A stretch of 64,000 bases of DNA from Verrucomicrobiota bacterium (GTDB taxonomy: Bacteria > Verrucomicrobiota > Verrucomicrobiia > Limisphaerales > UBA1319), in contig JAKLFB010000003.1 of NCBI GenBank assembly GCA_022711435.1, forward strand, positions 124,001 through 188,000, given 5' to 3'. Shown one piece after another: positions 34,199-43,498 of the stretch. The notes below the pieces were generated by a model. It was not told where the DNA came from. It made no database searches and saw nothing but the letters and a program-made list of their open reading frames with translations. A program made the position numbers and the translations under genes. Position 1 is the stretch's first letter. Every line of letters starts with the position of its first letter.

Positions 34199-37100
34199 AT
34201 GAGAACATCTGTCCTGATCCTGGCGCTGTGGCTGGCGGCCGGAAGCGCGGTGCTCGGCCGCGCGCAATCCTTGGAGTCCGGCTTTGCCGATCCGCCCGAA
34301 GACACCCAGCCGTGGTGCTACTGGTATTGGATCAGCGACAACATCTCGAAGCTGGGCATCACGCGGGACCTCGAGGCGATGGCGCGGGTCGGGATCGGCG
34401 AGGCGCTGATCGGTAACATCTTTCTCGATGACATCCCGGCTGGCAAGGTCAAGGTGCTGAGCGAGGAGTGGTGGGGTTTGGTCGAGCATGCGATCCGCGA
34501 AGGGGGCCGGACCGGCGTCAACATCGGCCTGTTCAACTGTCCGGGCTGGAGCCAGTCGGGCGGCCCTTGGATCGAGGCAGGGCAGACGATGCGTTACCTG
34601 GCGGCGTCCGAGACGCGAATCGCCGGGCCTGGCCGGTTCGCGGGCAAACTGGCTGCGCCGAAGCAGCCGTTTCAGGATGTGGCGGTACTGGCGTTTCCCG
34701 CGCCCCGGGGAGACGCCGACTCGATCACGGCGCGCTCGCCCCGGCTGACGTGCGCGCCGGCGGCGGCCGGCGTCGAAAAGCTCTTCGACGGCGACGATTC
34801 GACGGCCGTCCAGTTCCCGGATCGAGCCGGTCGGGGGCAGAATCCTTTTGCGATCGAGGTCGAGGTGGAGGAGCCGTTCACGGCCCGGTCGCTTCAGATC
34901 GTGCCGGCCGACACGCCGTTCGGCGCCCAATGCGTTCTCGAAGCGGCCGGCGACGACGGCAGTTATCGGGCCGTCCGGACGTTTCAGTGCGACCGATCCA
35001 ACATGGCGGCCGGTGTCGGTTTCATGCCGCGCGGGCCGGTCACGGTTTCGTTCCCGGCCGTCACCGCAAGGAAGTATCGGATCGTTTTCACCGGCTTCTT
35101 CGGCGGTGGGAAGCAGCCCGTCCTGGCTGAAATCAGGATCTCCGGCGGGGCGCGTCTGGAATCGTTTGTCGAGAAACAGCTTGGGAAGATGCATCCGACG
35201 CCTCTGCCGATGTGGGGCACGTATCTGTGGCCGACGCAGGCCGAGCCGGGTTCGGCCGACCTGGTCGTTTCGCCCGGCCAGGTGCGCGAACTCACCCGGC
35301 ATCTGGCGCCGGACGGCACCCTCGAATGGGACGTGCCGGCGGGAGAATGGGTGATTCAGCGGATCGGCATGACGCCGACCGGGATGAGGAACGCGCCGGC
35401 GTCGCTCGAAGGGCAGGGCTTCGAGGTCGACAAGATGAATCGGGAGCTGGCGCGGCATCACTTCGACGCGTTCATCGGCGAGATCGTCCGGCGAATGCCC
35501 GCGGCGGACCGCAAGGCGCTCAAGCGCGTGGTGGCGGACAGCTACGAGATGGGTTCGCAGAACTGGACGGACGGCCTGGGCGCGCAGTTCCGCGAGCGTT
35601 ACGGCTACGATCCGGCGCCGTGGCTGCCGGTGCTGAGCGGGCGGCTGGTGGGCAGCGCGGACCAGAGCGAGCGGTTTCTGTGGGATCTGCGGCGGCTGGT
35701 GGCGGATCGCGTAGCGGCGGAGTATGTGGGCGGTCTGCGCGAGGCCTGCAAGCCTCACGGGCTGGGCCTCTGGCTCGAGAACTACGGCCACTGGGGGTTC
35801 CCGGGCGAGTTCCTCCAGTATGGCGGCGAGTCCGACCGCGTCAGCGGCGAGTATTGGGTCACGGGCGACCTGGGATCGATCGAGCTTCGGGCGGCCTCGT
35901 CCTGCGCGAACACCTATGGCCACGCGTTCGTCTCGGCGGAGGCCTTCACCGGGGGTCCGGCGTTTCAGAATGCGCCCGGCGCGCTCAAGTCGCGCGGCGA
36001 CTGGTCGTTCTGCGAGGGTGTGAACCATTTCGTTCTGCACGTCTATATCCAGCAGCCGTGGGAGGACAAGGTCCCCGGGGTGAACGCTTGGTTCGGCACC
36101 GAGTTCAACCGCCACAACACGTGGTTCGATCGGAGCAAGGCCTGGGTGGATTATGTGCGCCGCTGCTGCTGGCTGCTGCAGCAGGGCAATCGCGTCGCCG
36201 ATGTCGTCTACTTCATCGGCGAAGACGCCCCCAAGATGACCGGCGTCCGAAAGCCCGATTTGCCCGCCGGACGCGACTTCGATTACATCAATGCCGATGT
36301 CATCGAGACCCGGCTGGCCGTGAAGGACGGCATGCTGGCGCTGCCGCATGGAACGGCCTATCGAGTTCTTGTGCTGCCCGAGCTCGAGACCATGCGGCCT
36401 CGAGTGCTGCGCAAGATTCGGGATCTTGTGAAGGCCGGGGCCACCGTGCTGGGCCCAGCCCCTTCCCGCTCGCCCAGCATGGAGGGTTATCCGCGGTGCG
36501 ACGGCGAAGTGCGGCAGCTTGCCGCCGAGGTCTGGGGCGGCGCCGATGCCCGCCAAGCTGGCGAGCGCGCGTTCGGCAAGGGCCGCGTCGCTTGGGGCAA
36601 GCCGCTCGAAGAACTCCTGGCGGCGCTGCAGTCGCCGGCCGATTTTGAAAGCCCGATCCCGCTCCGCTTCACGCACCGCCGGGCAGGCGAGACCGACATC
36701 TATTTCGTCGCAAACCCGAAGGCAGAACCGGTGACGACAGCCGCCGCATTTCGCGCCGGCGACAAGGCCCCCGAATTCTGGCGGCCGGATTCGGGAACGA
36801 TCGAGCGTCCGGCGGTTTACGATGCCGCCGATGGCATCGTGCGCCTCCCGATCTCGCTGGGGCCGTACGGGTCGGTGTTCGTGGTGTTCCGCGGCAAAGC
36901 CGCTCCTCGGTCGGAACGAATCGCCGCCGTCCTGCGGGATGGGCGCGAAGTCCTGTCGACGAAAGCGTTGGCGAGCACTACGGGCGAGGAGGGTGCCGGC
37001 CGGCCGAACCATTTTGCTTTTGCGGCGTGGATCAAGCCTGCGGATGCGACGACCCTTGTGAACGAGACCAACCGCGGTGTCGTCGGCATGAGCGAGAAGC

Positions 37101-38233
37101 GCAATGACGCCCTGGCTGCGCCGCATGGCGATGGGCTGGGCGGCAGCGGCCATGCGGGTTGCGGCCTGGCCGTTGGCACCAACGGCGTGTGCGTCTTCGA
37201 GCACGGGGCAAACTATTTCGCGCCCACGCTGGTGCACGCGGCAGCGCTCCGCGATTGGGTCCACGTGGCCGTAGTATATCGCGATGGCCAGCCCAGCCTC
37301 TATCTCGATGGCGCGCTGGCTCGGACCGGGCTGAAGAGCGAGCACGCGGTCCACTCCGGCGCGCGCGCGGGAGGCCAGGGCGCGTTTCGCGGGAAATTGG
37401 GGAGCTTTGCGCAGTTCAACCGGCCCCTGAGCGGCCGCGAAGTTGCAGAGCTTGTCCGGACGATGCCGCGCCCGGATCTTGCGGCCGTGAGCCTGCCGGT
37501 TCGGGTCACCGTGCAGCGCGCTGCCGATGCGGGCCGCGAGGCCTCCAGCGGCAAAGGTGCCCGGTCGGGCCCGCCTGCGCCGCCACGGCAGGCAGGGGAC
37601 CGGGCCTACACGGCCGAAGACGCTGGCGATGCAGGCCGCGAGCTGGTCCTCGAGACCGCCGAACCGGGCGATTATGAGCTCGTGTTCGCCAATGGCGAGC
37701 GGCGCAAGATGATCATTGCCAACCTCGACAAGCCCGGGGTCTTGGAAGGGCCTTGGGACGTCCAGTTCGCCCCCGGCTGGGGCGCGCCGGAGCGCATCAC
37801 CTTCGAAACGCTTTGCGACTGGGCTCAGCGCCCCGAGAGCGGCATCCGGCACTACTCCGGCAAAGCAACCTACCAAAAGACCTTCCATCTGCCGGAGTCG
37901 CGTTTCCCGATTCGCAATGGCAGCATTTTGCTCGACCTCGGCGAGGTGCGAGATATGGCGGCTGTCCGGGTCAATGGCGAGGACCTGGGCACGCTCTGGA
38001 TTGCGCCCTGGCGTTTGGACATCACCCGCGCCGTCAAGCCAGGGGCGAACGCGCTCGAGGTGGAGGTTATCAACGTCTGGAACAACCGACTGGTCGGCGA
38101 CGCCGCGCTGCCCAAGGACCAGCGCCGGACGTTCCTTCTCGCGCCGACAGTCAAGAAGGATTCGCTGCTGCTGCCGGCGGGTCTCCTCGGCCCCGTGCGT
38201 TTGATCTCGGAAGCACGGGCAACGTTACCGTAG
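34199..38233 (+). CDS. GH106-type alpha-L-rhamnosidase with inserted LamG-like domain
   Basis: The 1344-residue secreted protein starts at ATG 34199 (TTG 34193 is less likely) with signal RTSVLILALWLAAGSAVLG. The body matches the GH106 pattern: PPEDTQPWCYWYWISDNISKLGITRDLEAM, in parts, then GVNIGLFNCPGWSQSGGPW, DSYEMGSQNWTDG and LWLENYGHWGFPGEFLQYGG. Relatives remove alpha-L-rhamnose from rhamnogalacturonan or other polysaccharides. Residues about 935-1090 form a LamG/concanavalin-like insert (DWVHVAVVYRDGQPSLYLDG). A galactose-binding-like beta sandwich closes the protein (VRVNGEDLGTLWIAPWRLDI). It leads a block with a carrier and a KDR-type aldolase. Confidence 0.83.
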   Translation: MRTSVLILALWLAAGSAVLGRAQSLESGFADPPEDTQPWCYWYWISDNISKLGITRDLEAMARVGIGEALIGNIFLDDIPAGKVKVLSEEWWGLVEHAIREGGRTGVNIGLFNCPGWSQSGGPWIEAGQTMRYLAASETRIAGPGRFAGKLAAPKQPFQDVAVLAFPAPRGDADSITARSPRLTCAPAAAGVEKLFDGDDSTAVQFPDRAGRGQNPFAIEVEVEEPFTARSLQIVPADTPFGAQCVLEAAGDDGSYRAVRTFQCDRSNMAAGVGFMPRGPVTVSFPAVTARKYRIVFTGFFGGGKQPVLAEIRISGGARLESFVEKQLGKMHPTPLPMWGTYLWPTQAEPGSADLVVSPGQVRELTRHLAPDGTLEWDVPAGEWVIQRIGMTPTGMRNAPASLEGQGFEVDKMNRELARHHFDAFIGEIVRRMPAADRKALKRVVADSYEMGSQNWTDGLGAQFRERYGYDPAPWLPVLSGRLVGSADQSERFLWDLRRLVADRVAAEYVGGLREACKPHGLGLWLENYGHWGFPGEFLQYGGESDRVSGEYWVTGDLGSIELRAASSCANTYGHAFVSAEAFTGGPAFQNAPGALKSRGDWSFCEGVNHFVLHVYIQQPWEDKVPGVNAWFGTEFNRHNTWFDRSKAWVDYVRRCCWLLQQGNRVADVVYFIGEDAPKMTGVRKPDLPAGRDFDYINADVIETRLAVKDGMLALPHGTAYRVLVLPELETMRPRVLRKIRDLVKAGATVLGPAPSRSPSMEGYPRCDGEVRQLAAEVWGGADARQAGERAFGKGRVAWGKPLEELLAALQSPADFESPIPLRFTHRRAGETDIYFVANPKAEPVTTAAAFRAGDKAPEFWRPDSGTIERPAVYDAADGIVRLPISLGPYGSVFVVFRGKAAPRSERIAAVLRDGREVLSTKALASTTGEEGAGRPNHFAFAAWIKPADATTLVNETNRGVVGMSEKRNDALAAPHGDGLGGSGHAGCGLAVGTNGVCVFEHGANYFAPTLVHAAALRDWVHVAVVYRDGQPSLYLDGALARTGLKSEHAVHSGARAGGQGAFRGKLGSFAQFNRPLSGREVAELVRTMPRPDLAAVSLPVRVTVQRAADAGREASSGKGARSGPPAPPRQAGDRAYTAEDAGDAGRELVLETAEPGDYELVFANGERRKMIIANLDKPGVLEGPWDVQFAPGWGAPERITFETLCDWAQRPESGIRHYSGKATYQKTFHLPESRFPIRNGSILLDLGEVRDMAAVRVNGEDLGTLWIAPWRLDITRAVKPGANALEVEVINVWNNRLVGDAALPKDQRRTFLLAPTVKKDSLLLPAGLLGPVRLISEARATLP

Positions 38234-38368
38234 AGCGTGTTTGGAAATTCTCAGGTGTGCTGCGACACTACCAAGGCAAACGAAGAGGATCCGTGCGATT
38301 CGCTCAGGATTCGGGTCACCCTGTCCTGGCAGGGTTCATGGTTGCGGCGCGGCTGCGGATAGTCTTTG

Positions 38369-40300
38369 ATGTCGAGAATGTTGAGGAATTCTGGGGCGAC
38401 AAGGACGGGATTGAGAGGGCGGCATGGCTTCGAGACGGCCTGCGCGCATCTGATCGCGGTTTGGTTTGTCTGCGCCGACAGCCTTCTCGGCGCCGCTCCC
38501 GCTCCCGCCATTCCCGATCCGAGGCACATCCGCAACGGGTGGAGCATTCCCAGCGAGGGGTACGCGGACCAGCCGTACATCGTGAAGACGGACGATGGCG
38601 CCTGGCTGTGCGTGATGACGACTGGCACGGGAGCGGAGGGGGCTTCCGGCCAGCATGTCGTCTCGATGCGCAGCACGGGCCGGGGCCGCACGTGGGAGAA
38701 GATCGTGCCGATCGAGCCCGCCGACGGTCCCGAGGCCAGCTATGCAGTCCTCCTCAAAACGCCCTATGGCCGCATCTACGCGTTCTATAACCACAACACG
38801 GATCGCGTCTCCGAAGTGAAGAGCGAGGATGGCGGCATGTTCAAGCGCGTGGATTCGCTGGGCCATTACGTCTTCAAGTACAGCGACGATCACGGCCGCA
38901 CCTGGTCGGCGAAGCGCCACGATGTGCCGGTGCGCGAGTTCGCCTGCGATCGGGCCAATGTCTACGGCGGCAAGCTGCGGTTCTTCTGGAATGTGGGCCG
39001 GCCGCTGATCCTCGGCGACAGCGCCATCCTGACCATCCACAAGGTCGGCGCGATGGGCGCGGGATTCTTTGCGCAGTCGGAAGGCGCGTTTCTCAAGAGC
39101 CCGAACATCCTCGCGGAGCGGGATCCGGAGAAGATCGTATTCGAGACGCTGCCCGACGGGGACGTCGGGTTGCGCACGCCGGCGGGCGGGGGGCGCGTGG
39201 CCGAGGAGCAGAGCCTCGTGAAGCTCAGCGACGGATCACTCTACTGCGTCTATCGGACTATTGATGGCTGGCCGGCTTGCGCTTACAGCCGCGACGGCGG
39301 CCACACCTGGACGCCGCCCGCCTACAAGACCTACACGCCGGGCGGGCGACGCGTGAAGCATCCGCGGGCGGCGAATTTCGCCTGGAACTGCTCGAACGGG
39401 AGATTTCTCTACTGGTTCCACAACCACGGCGGCAGGTTCATCGGCGAGCTGGGCCCCGGCGGCAAGGGGGGGCGCAGCCCTTATGATGACCGGAATCCAG
39501 CCTGGCTGATGGCGGGCCGGGAGATCCAAACGCTCCAAGGCCGGATGATCGAATGGTCCCAGCCGGAGATCGTGCTCTACGACGATGATCCATGGATTCG
39601 GATGAGCTATCCCGACCTCGTCGAGGAGGGCGGCGCGTTATACATCACCGAAACCCAGAAGACGATCGGCCGCGTGCACGAAGTTCCGGGCGCGCTGGTG
39701 GAGGGATTGTTCGGCCAGTTTGACAATCGGCGTGTTGCCACCCATGGCCTGGCGCTTGACCTGGCCGCGCCCATGGCCCCCGGAACCAAGATGCCGGTCC
39801 TGCCCGAGTTCCACGCGCGAGACACACGATCCGAAGACCAGCGCGGGCGGGATCTGCGGGCCGGGTTCAGCCTGGACCTATGGATTGAGCTCGATTCGTT
39901 TGCAGGCGGGGCCGATCTGCTCGATAGCCGGACGTCCGATGGCCGAGGGATCCTGGTCTCCGCCACCCCGGCCGGCACGATCCGGATCGCGCTCGAGGAC
40001 GGCCGGCAGCAATCGAGCTGGGAGAGCGACCGCGGCGCGCTCGAGGCCGGCAAGCTCCAGCATGTCGTGATCACCGTCGACGCAGGCCCGAAGATCATCC
40101 TGTTTCTCGTCAACGGCATGCTTTGCGATGGCGGGGAGGATCGGCAGTTCGGCTGGGGCCGATTCAGCCCGACGCTGCGCGCGCCCAACGGGGCGCCGAC
40201 GATGCAGATCGCCCGCGCCGTCCGATCGCTTCGTGTGTACACCCGCCCACTGCGCACGAGCGAGGCCGTGGGCAACTTCCGGGCAGGGCTTTCCGGATGA
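38369..40300 (+). CDS. Sialidase-fold (BNR/Asp-box) secreted protein with LamG-like C-terminus
   Basis: About 643 residues. Three Asp-box motifs are visible: STGRGRTWEKI, SDDHGRTWSAK and SRDGGHTWTPP. They mark a six-bladed sialidase propeller (about residues 45-430). Residues about 490-640 are a LamG/concanavalin-like domain (FSLDLWIELDSFAGGADLLD, then GKLQHVVITVDAG). The hydrophobic segment HLIAVWFVCADSLLGAAPAPA serves as the signal. The start is uncertain among TTG 38366, ATG 38369 and ATG 38378. True sialidase activity is not assured because the arginine triad cannot be verified by eye. The gap 38234-38368 before it holds no recognisable feature. Confidence 0.75.
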   Translation: MSRMLRNSGATRTGLRGRHGFETACAHLIAVWFVCADSLLGAAPAPAIPDPRHIRNGWSIPSEGYADQPYIVKTDDGAWLCVMTTGTGAEGASGQHVVSMRSTGRGRTWEKIVPIEPADGPEASYAVLLKTPYGRIYAFYNHNTDRVSEVKSEDGGMFKRVDSLGHYVFKYSDDHGRTWSAKRHDVPVREFACDRANVYGGKLRFFWNVGRPLILGDSAILTIHKVGAMGAGFFAQSEGAFLKSPNILAERDPEKIVFETLPDGDVGLRTPAGGGRVAEEQSLVKLSDGSLYCVYRTIDGWPACAYSRDGGHTWTPPAYKTYTPGGRRVKHPRAANFAWNCSNGRFLYWFHNHGGRFIGELGPGGKGGRSPYDDRNPAWLMAGREIQTLQGRMIEWSQPEIVLYDDDPWIRMSYPDLVEEGGALYITETQKTIGRVHEVPGALVEGLFGQFDNRRVATHGLALDLAAPMAPGTKMPVLPEFHARDTRSEDQRGRDLRAGFSLDLWIELDSFAGGADLLDSRTSDGRGILVSATPAGTIRIALEDGRQQSSWESDRGALEAGKLQHVVITVDAGPKIILFLVNGMLCDGGEDRQFGWGRFSPTLRAPNGAPTMQIARAVRSLRVYTRPLRTSEAVGNFRAGLSG

Positions 40301-40313
40301 AATCAGGCTTCCA

Positions 40314-41588
40314 ATGAACATCTCCCCGACCTCACCCCGAGCCACGCGGATTCGATACGCAGTGGTGGCGATGGCCGTGCTGCTGGCGATGGTGACCTAC
40401 CTCGACCGCGCCTGCATCGGCACGCTGGCGCCGCACATCATGCGCGATCTGGGCCTCACCAAGGAGCAGATGAGCATGATCTACAGCGCGTTCGCTCTCG
40501 CCTATGCCGCCTTCGAAATCCCAACCGCCTGGTGGGCGGACCGGACCGGCACGCGCCGGGTGCTGACCCGGATCGTCCTCTGGTGGTCAACCTTCACGAT
40601 GCTGACGGCTGCGGCGTGGAGCTTCACGTCGCTGGTGGTGACGCGCTTTCTGTTTGGCGCGGGCGAGGCCGGGGCGTGGCCCAGCGTGGCGCGGACGTTC
40701 TCGAAGTGGATCCCGCGCTCGGAGCGGGGCACCGTCCAGGGCATCTTCTTCAGCGGCGCCCACCTTGCCGGGGGCGTCACGCCGATGATCGTCATGGCGC
40801 TGGTTCAGGTCATGAGCTGGCGGTGGGTGTTCCTGCTGTTCGGGCTGCTGGGAATCGTGTGGGCGGCCGCGTGGTATAGCTGGTTCCGCGACGATCCATC
40901 CGAGCATCGTTCCGTGGGCGCAGCGGAGCGGGAGAAGATCGAGTCTGGCCGGGATGCCAGCGCGGGGCATCATGCGGGCTGGGCGTACTGGAAGCGGCTG
41001 CTGGGCCACCGGAACACCGTCCCGCTCTGCCTGATGTATTTCCCGAACAGCTTCGCCTTCTATTTCTGCATCACCTGGCTGCCCACGTACCTGAAGGAGA
41101 AGCACGGGTTCGACTCGATGTCCCTGGGGCTGTTTGCGGGGCTGCCCCTGATCCTGAGCGTGGTGGGCGATCTGTTTGGGGGCGTGATGACGGATGTGGC
41201 CACCAAGCGTTTCGGCCTGCGGATCGGCCGGGCGGGCGTGGGTGCGGCGGCGTACGTGGTGGCCGGCGGCGCGATGATTCTGGCGGGGATCGTGCCGCAG
41301 CCGGCGTTGGCCGCGTGGCTGATCGCGGTGGCGCTGGGCGCGAGCATGTTCACCCTGGGCCCGTCCTGGAGCACGTGCCTCGACATCGGGGGCAGCCATG
41401 CGGGCGTGGTCAGTGCCGCCATGAACACCTCCGGCCAGATCGGCAGCGTGCTCAGCCCGATCATGGTCACGTTTCTGCTCGCCCAAGTGGGCGACTGGAA
41501 CGCCCCGCTGTTCGTGATGGGCGGGCTGTTCATGGTCGGCGCCGTCTCCTGGGGCTTCGTCAACCCGCGCGACAAGATCTTCGATTGA
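40314..41588 (+). CDS. MFS transporter, anion:cation symporter type
   Basis: The 424-residue, 12-helix carrier starts at ATG 40314. The first helix is followed by YLDRACIGTLAPHIMRDLGLTKEQMSMIYSAFALAYA (in parts), the hallmark of the ACS/phthalate permease family that includes glucarate, galactonate and L-rhamnonate transporters. The MFS loop is WADRTGTRRVLTR. The substrate is probably a sugar acid, because an HpcH/HpaI aldolase and a 2-hydroxyacid dehydrogenase follow at once. It comes 13 bases after the sialidase-fold gene. Confidence 0.87.
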   Translation: MNISPTSPRATRIRYAVVAMAVLLAMVTYLDRACIGTLAPHIMRDLGLTKEQMSMIYSAFALAYAAFEIPTAWWADRTGTRRVLTRIVLWWSTFTMLTAAAWSFTSLVVTRFLFGAGEAGAWPSVARTFSKWIPRSERGTVQGIFFSGAHLAGGVTPMIVMALVQVMSWRWVFLLFGLLGIVWAAAWYSWFRDDPSEHRSVGAAEREKIESGRDASAGHHAGWAYWKRLLGHRNTVPLCLMYFPNSFAFYFCITWLPTYLKEKHGFDSMSLGLFAGLPLILSVVGDLFGGVMTDVATKRFGLRIGRAGVGAAAYVVAGGAMILAGIVPQPALAAWLIAVALGASMFTLGPSWSTCLDIGGSHAGVVSAAMNTSGQIGSVLSPIMVTFLLAQVGDWNAPLFVMGGLFMVGAVSWGFVNPRDKIFD

Positions 41589-41601
41589 CCTCTCTTTTTT
41601 T

Positions 41602-42366
41602 ATGACCGGCACAAAGCAGAAGCTCGAAGGCGGCCAGGCGGTGTTCGGCGGCTGGCTTATGACCGGGAACCCGGCGGTGGCGGAGATCATGGCGGCCGAG
41701 GGCTTCGATTTCCTCGGTGTCGACATGGAGCACACGCCGACGAGCGTCGAGGATGTCTATCGCATCGCCCTGGCGGTGAAAGGCTCCGGCTGCGATGTGT
41801 TGGCCCGGCTGCCCTCCTGCGATCCGGTCCTGGCCAAGCAGGTGCTCGATATGGGGGGGGCCGGAATCATCGTGCCGTCGGTGAACTCGCCGGCCGAGGC
41901 CGCCCAGGCGGTGGCAATGGCGAAGTTCCCGCCGGAGGGGGTCCGCGGCGCCTCCTTGTGCCGGGCGACAGGCTACGGCCGGCATTTCGACGAATATTTC
42001 ACCGCCCACAACCGCCAGGTCGTCGTCGTCGCCATGCTCGAGCATGTCCGCGCCGCGTGCCAGGCAGATGCCATCCTCGCCACGCCGGGGATCGACGCCG
42101 TGCTGATCGGGCCGTATGACCTGTCAGCCTCGATGAACCTGGCGGGGCAGCTCGATCATCCCGAAGTCCGCGCCGCCCAGGAGACGATCCTCGATGCCTG
42201 CCGGCGGCGAGGTGTTGCGGCAGGGATCCACGTGGTGGGGGTGGATCCGGACGAGGTGCGGCGGCGGGTGCAGGCGGGTTACCGATTCATCGCGTGCGGC
42301 ATCGACACTCTCTTTGTCCGGGAAGGATGCAGGAGAATGCTCGAAGGCTGCCCGCGCAGCCGGTGA
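41602..42366 (+). CDS. HpcH/HpaI aldolase, 2-keto-3-deoxy-L-rhamnonate aldolase-like
   Basis: The 254-residue protein is a class II (metal-dependent) pyruvate aldolase. The catalytic patch FLGVDMEHTP (Asp41, Glu43, His44), the arginine in DVLARLPS (about 69) and the segment VLIGPYDLSASM match the family containing RhmA, GarL and HpcH. It would split a 2-keto-3-deoxy sugar acid into pyruvate and an aldehyde. With a GH106 rhamnosidase and an ACS-type carrier upstream, 2-keto-3-deoxy-L-rhamnonate is the most attractive substrate, but 5-keto-4-deoxyglucarate-type substrates are equally allowed by sequence. ATG 41602 follows the carrier stop by 13 bases. Confidence 0.85.
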   Translation: MTGTKQKLEGGQAVFGGWLMTGNPAVAEIMAAEGFDFLGVDMEHTPTSVEDVYRIALAVKGSGCDVLARLPSCDPVLAKQVLDMGGAGIIVPSVNSPAEAAQAVAMAKFPPEGVRGASLCRATGYGRHFDEYFTAHNRQVVVVAMLEHVRAACQADAILATPGIDAVLIGPYDLSASMNLAGQLDHPEVRAAQETILDACRRRGVAAGIHVVGVDPDEVRRRVQAGYRFIACGIDTLFVREGCRRMLEGCPRSR

Positions 42367-42378
42367 ACCGGTTCATTC

Positions 42379-43359
42379 ATGACCGCGACCGCTCGAACGG
42401 TTCTGGTGACCGAGCCTGAATACCGGAAGGCCGAGGCGGTCTTCCGCGAGGCGCGCGATGTGCGATGCGAGCCGGCGCCTTCGGAGGAGAGCGCGCTGAC
42501 GGCGCGGGTTGACGATCTGGGCGTCCGGGCCGTGATCGTGGGGGTGGCCTGCTACCGCGGGCCTTTATACGAGGCGCTCGGCAAGCGCGGCGACGGCCTC
42601 ATTGCCCGGTTCGGCGTCGGGCACGACAACATCGACAAGCCCCTGGCGCGGCAGCACGGCGTTGTGGTCGCCAACACGCCGGGCGCGCTCGACCAGAGCG
42701 TGGCGGAGCACACCCTTTGGCTGATGGGCTGTCTGGCGCGGCGCATCGCGCGCCTGGATGCGCGGGTCCGGGCGGGCGAGTTCGCGGGGCAGGCGGGGAT
42801 CGAGCTCGGCGGCAAGACGCTCTGCGTCCTCGGCCTGGGGAGCATCGGCCGGCGCGTGGCGGCGATGGCCTGCTTCGGGTTCGGCATGGAGGTGGTGGCC
42901 TGCGGCCGCCGCGCGACCGCCGAGCGCATTGCCGAGTGCGGCATCGCGCGCTACACCGACTGCGCGGAGGATGCGCTCCGCCAGTGCGACGTCCTCAGCG
43001 TCCATCTTCGCTCGGATGCCAGCACGCGCCATTTCATCGACGCCTCGAAGCTCCGGTGGTTGAAGCCGGGCGCGCTGCTCATCAACACCGCCCGCGGCGC
43101 TGTGCTTGACGAGGCGGCATTATTCGATGCCCTGGCGGGCGGCCGACTGGCGGGCGCGGCGCTGGATGTGTTCGAGCGCGAGCCCTACCAGCCGGCACAT
43201 CCGGACAAGGATCTCCGGACGCTCGACAGCGCGCTCTTGACCCCGCACGCCGGCTCGAACACGCACGAGGCGAACGCGCGGATGGCCCGGGCGGCGATCG
43301 ACAATGCGAGGCATTTTCTGGCGGGCCAGCTCGAGCGAATGACGCGGGTCGAGCCGTGA
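42379..43359 (+). CDS. D-isomer-specific 2-hydroxyacid dehydrogenase
   Basis: The 326-residue protein belongs to the D-2-hydroxyacid/phosphoglycerate dehydrogenase family. The NAD loop is CVLGLGSIGRRVA (about residues 150-160). The active-site arginine is in SVHLRSDASTRHF, the glutamate in DVFEREPY and the histidine in LLTPHAGSNTHEA. It interconverts a 2-keto acid and a D-2-hydroxyacid in the cytoplasm. It follows the aldolase by 12 bases and is probably the last gene of the block; it may reduce or oxidise a product of the aldolase step. Confidence 0.88.
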   Translation: MTATARTVLVTEPEYRKAEAVFREARDVRCEPAPSEESALTARVDDLGVRAVIVGVACYRGPLYEALGKRGDGLIARFGVGHDNIDKPLARQHGVVVANTPGALDQSVAEHTLWLMGCLARRIARLDARVRAGEFAGQAGIELGGKTLCVLGLGSIGRRVAAMACFGFGMEVVACGRRATAERIAECGIARYTDCAEDALRQCDVLSVHLRSDASTRHFIDASKLRWLKPGALLINTARGAVLDEAALFDALAGGRLAGAALDVFEREPYQPAHPDKDLRTLDSALLTPHAGSNTHEANARMARAAIDNARHFLAGQLERMTRVEP

Positions 43360-43498
43360 TCCCTCATGCCGGGATCCGCCAACCGATCAAGCGCCGGCTC
43401 CGGGCTGCGGGCGGACTGACTCCCGTCTCTCGAACGCGCATGGGCGGTTGTTCCCGTACCTGCTTCCCTCGGCGCCGCCCCCCTGGTAGGATCGTCCC

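Noticed and set aside
38234..38368. Possible small gene or repeat before the sialidase-fold gene
   Set aside because: No frame with start and ribosome site, no inverted repeat and no recognised similarity was found.
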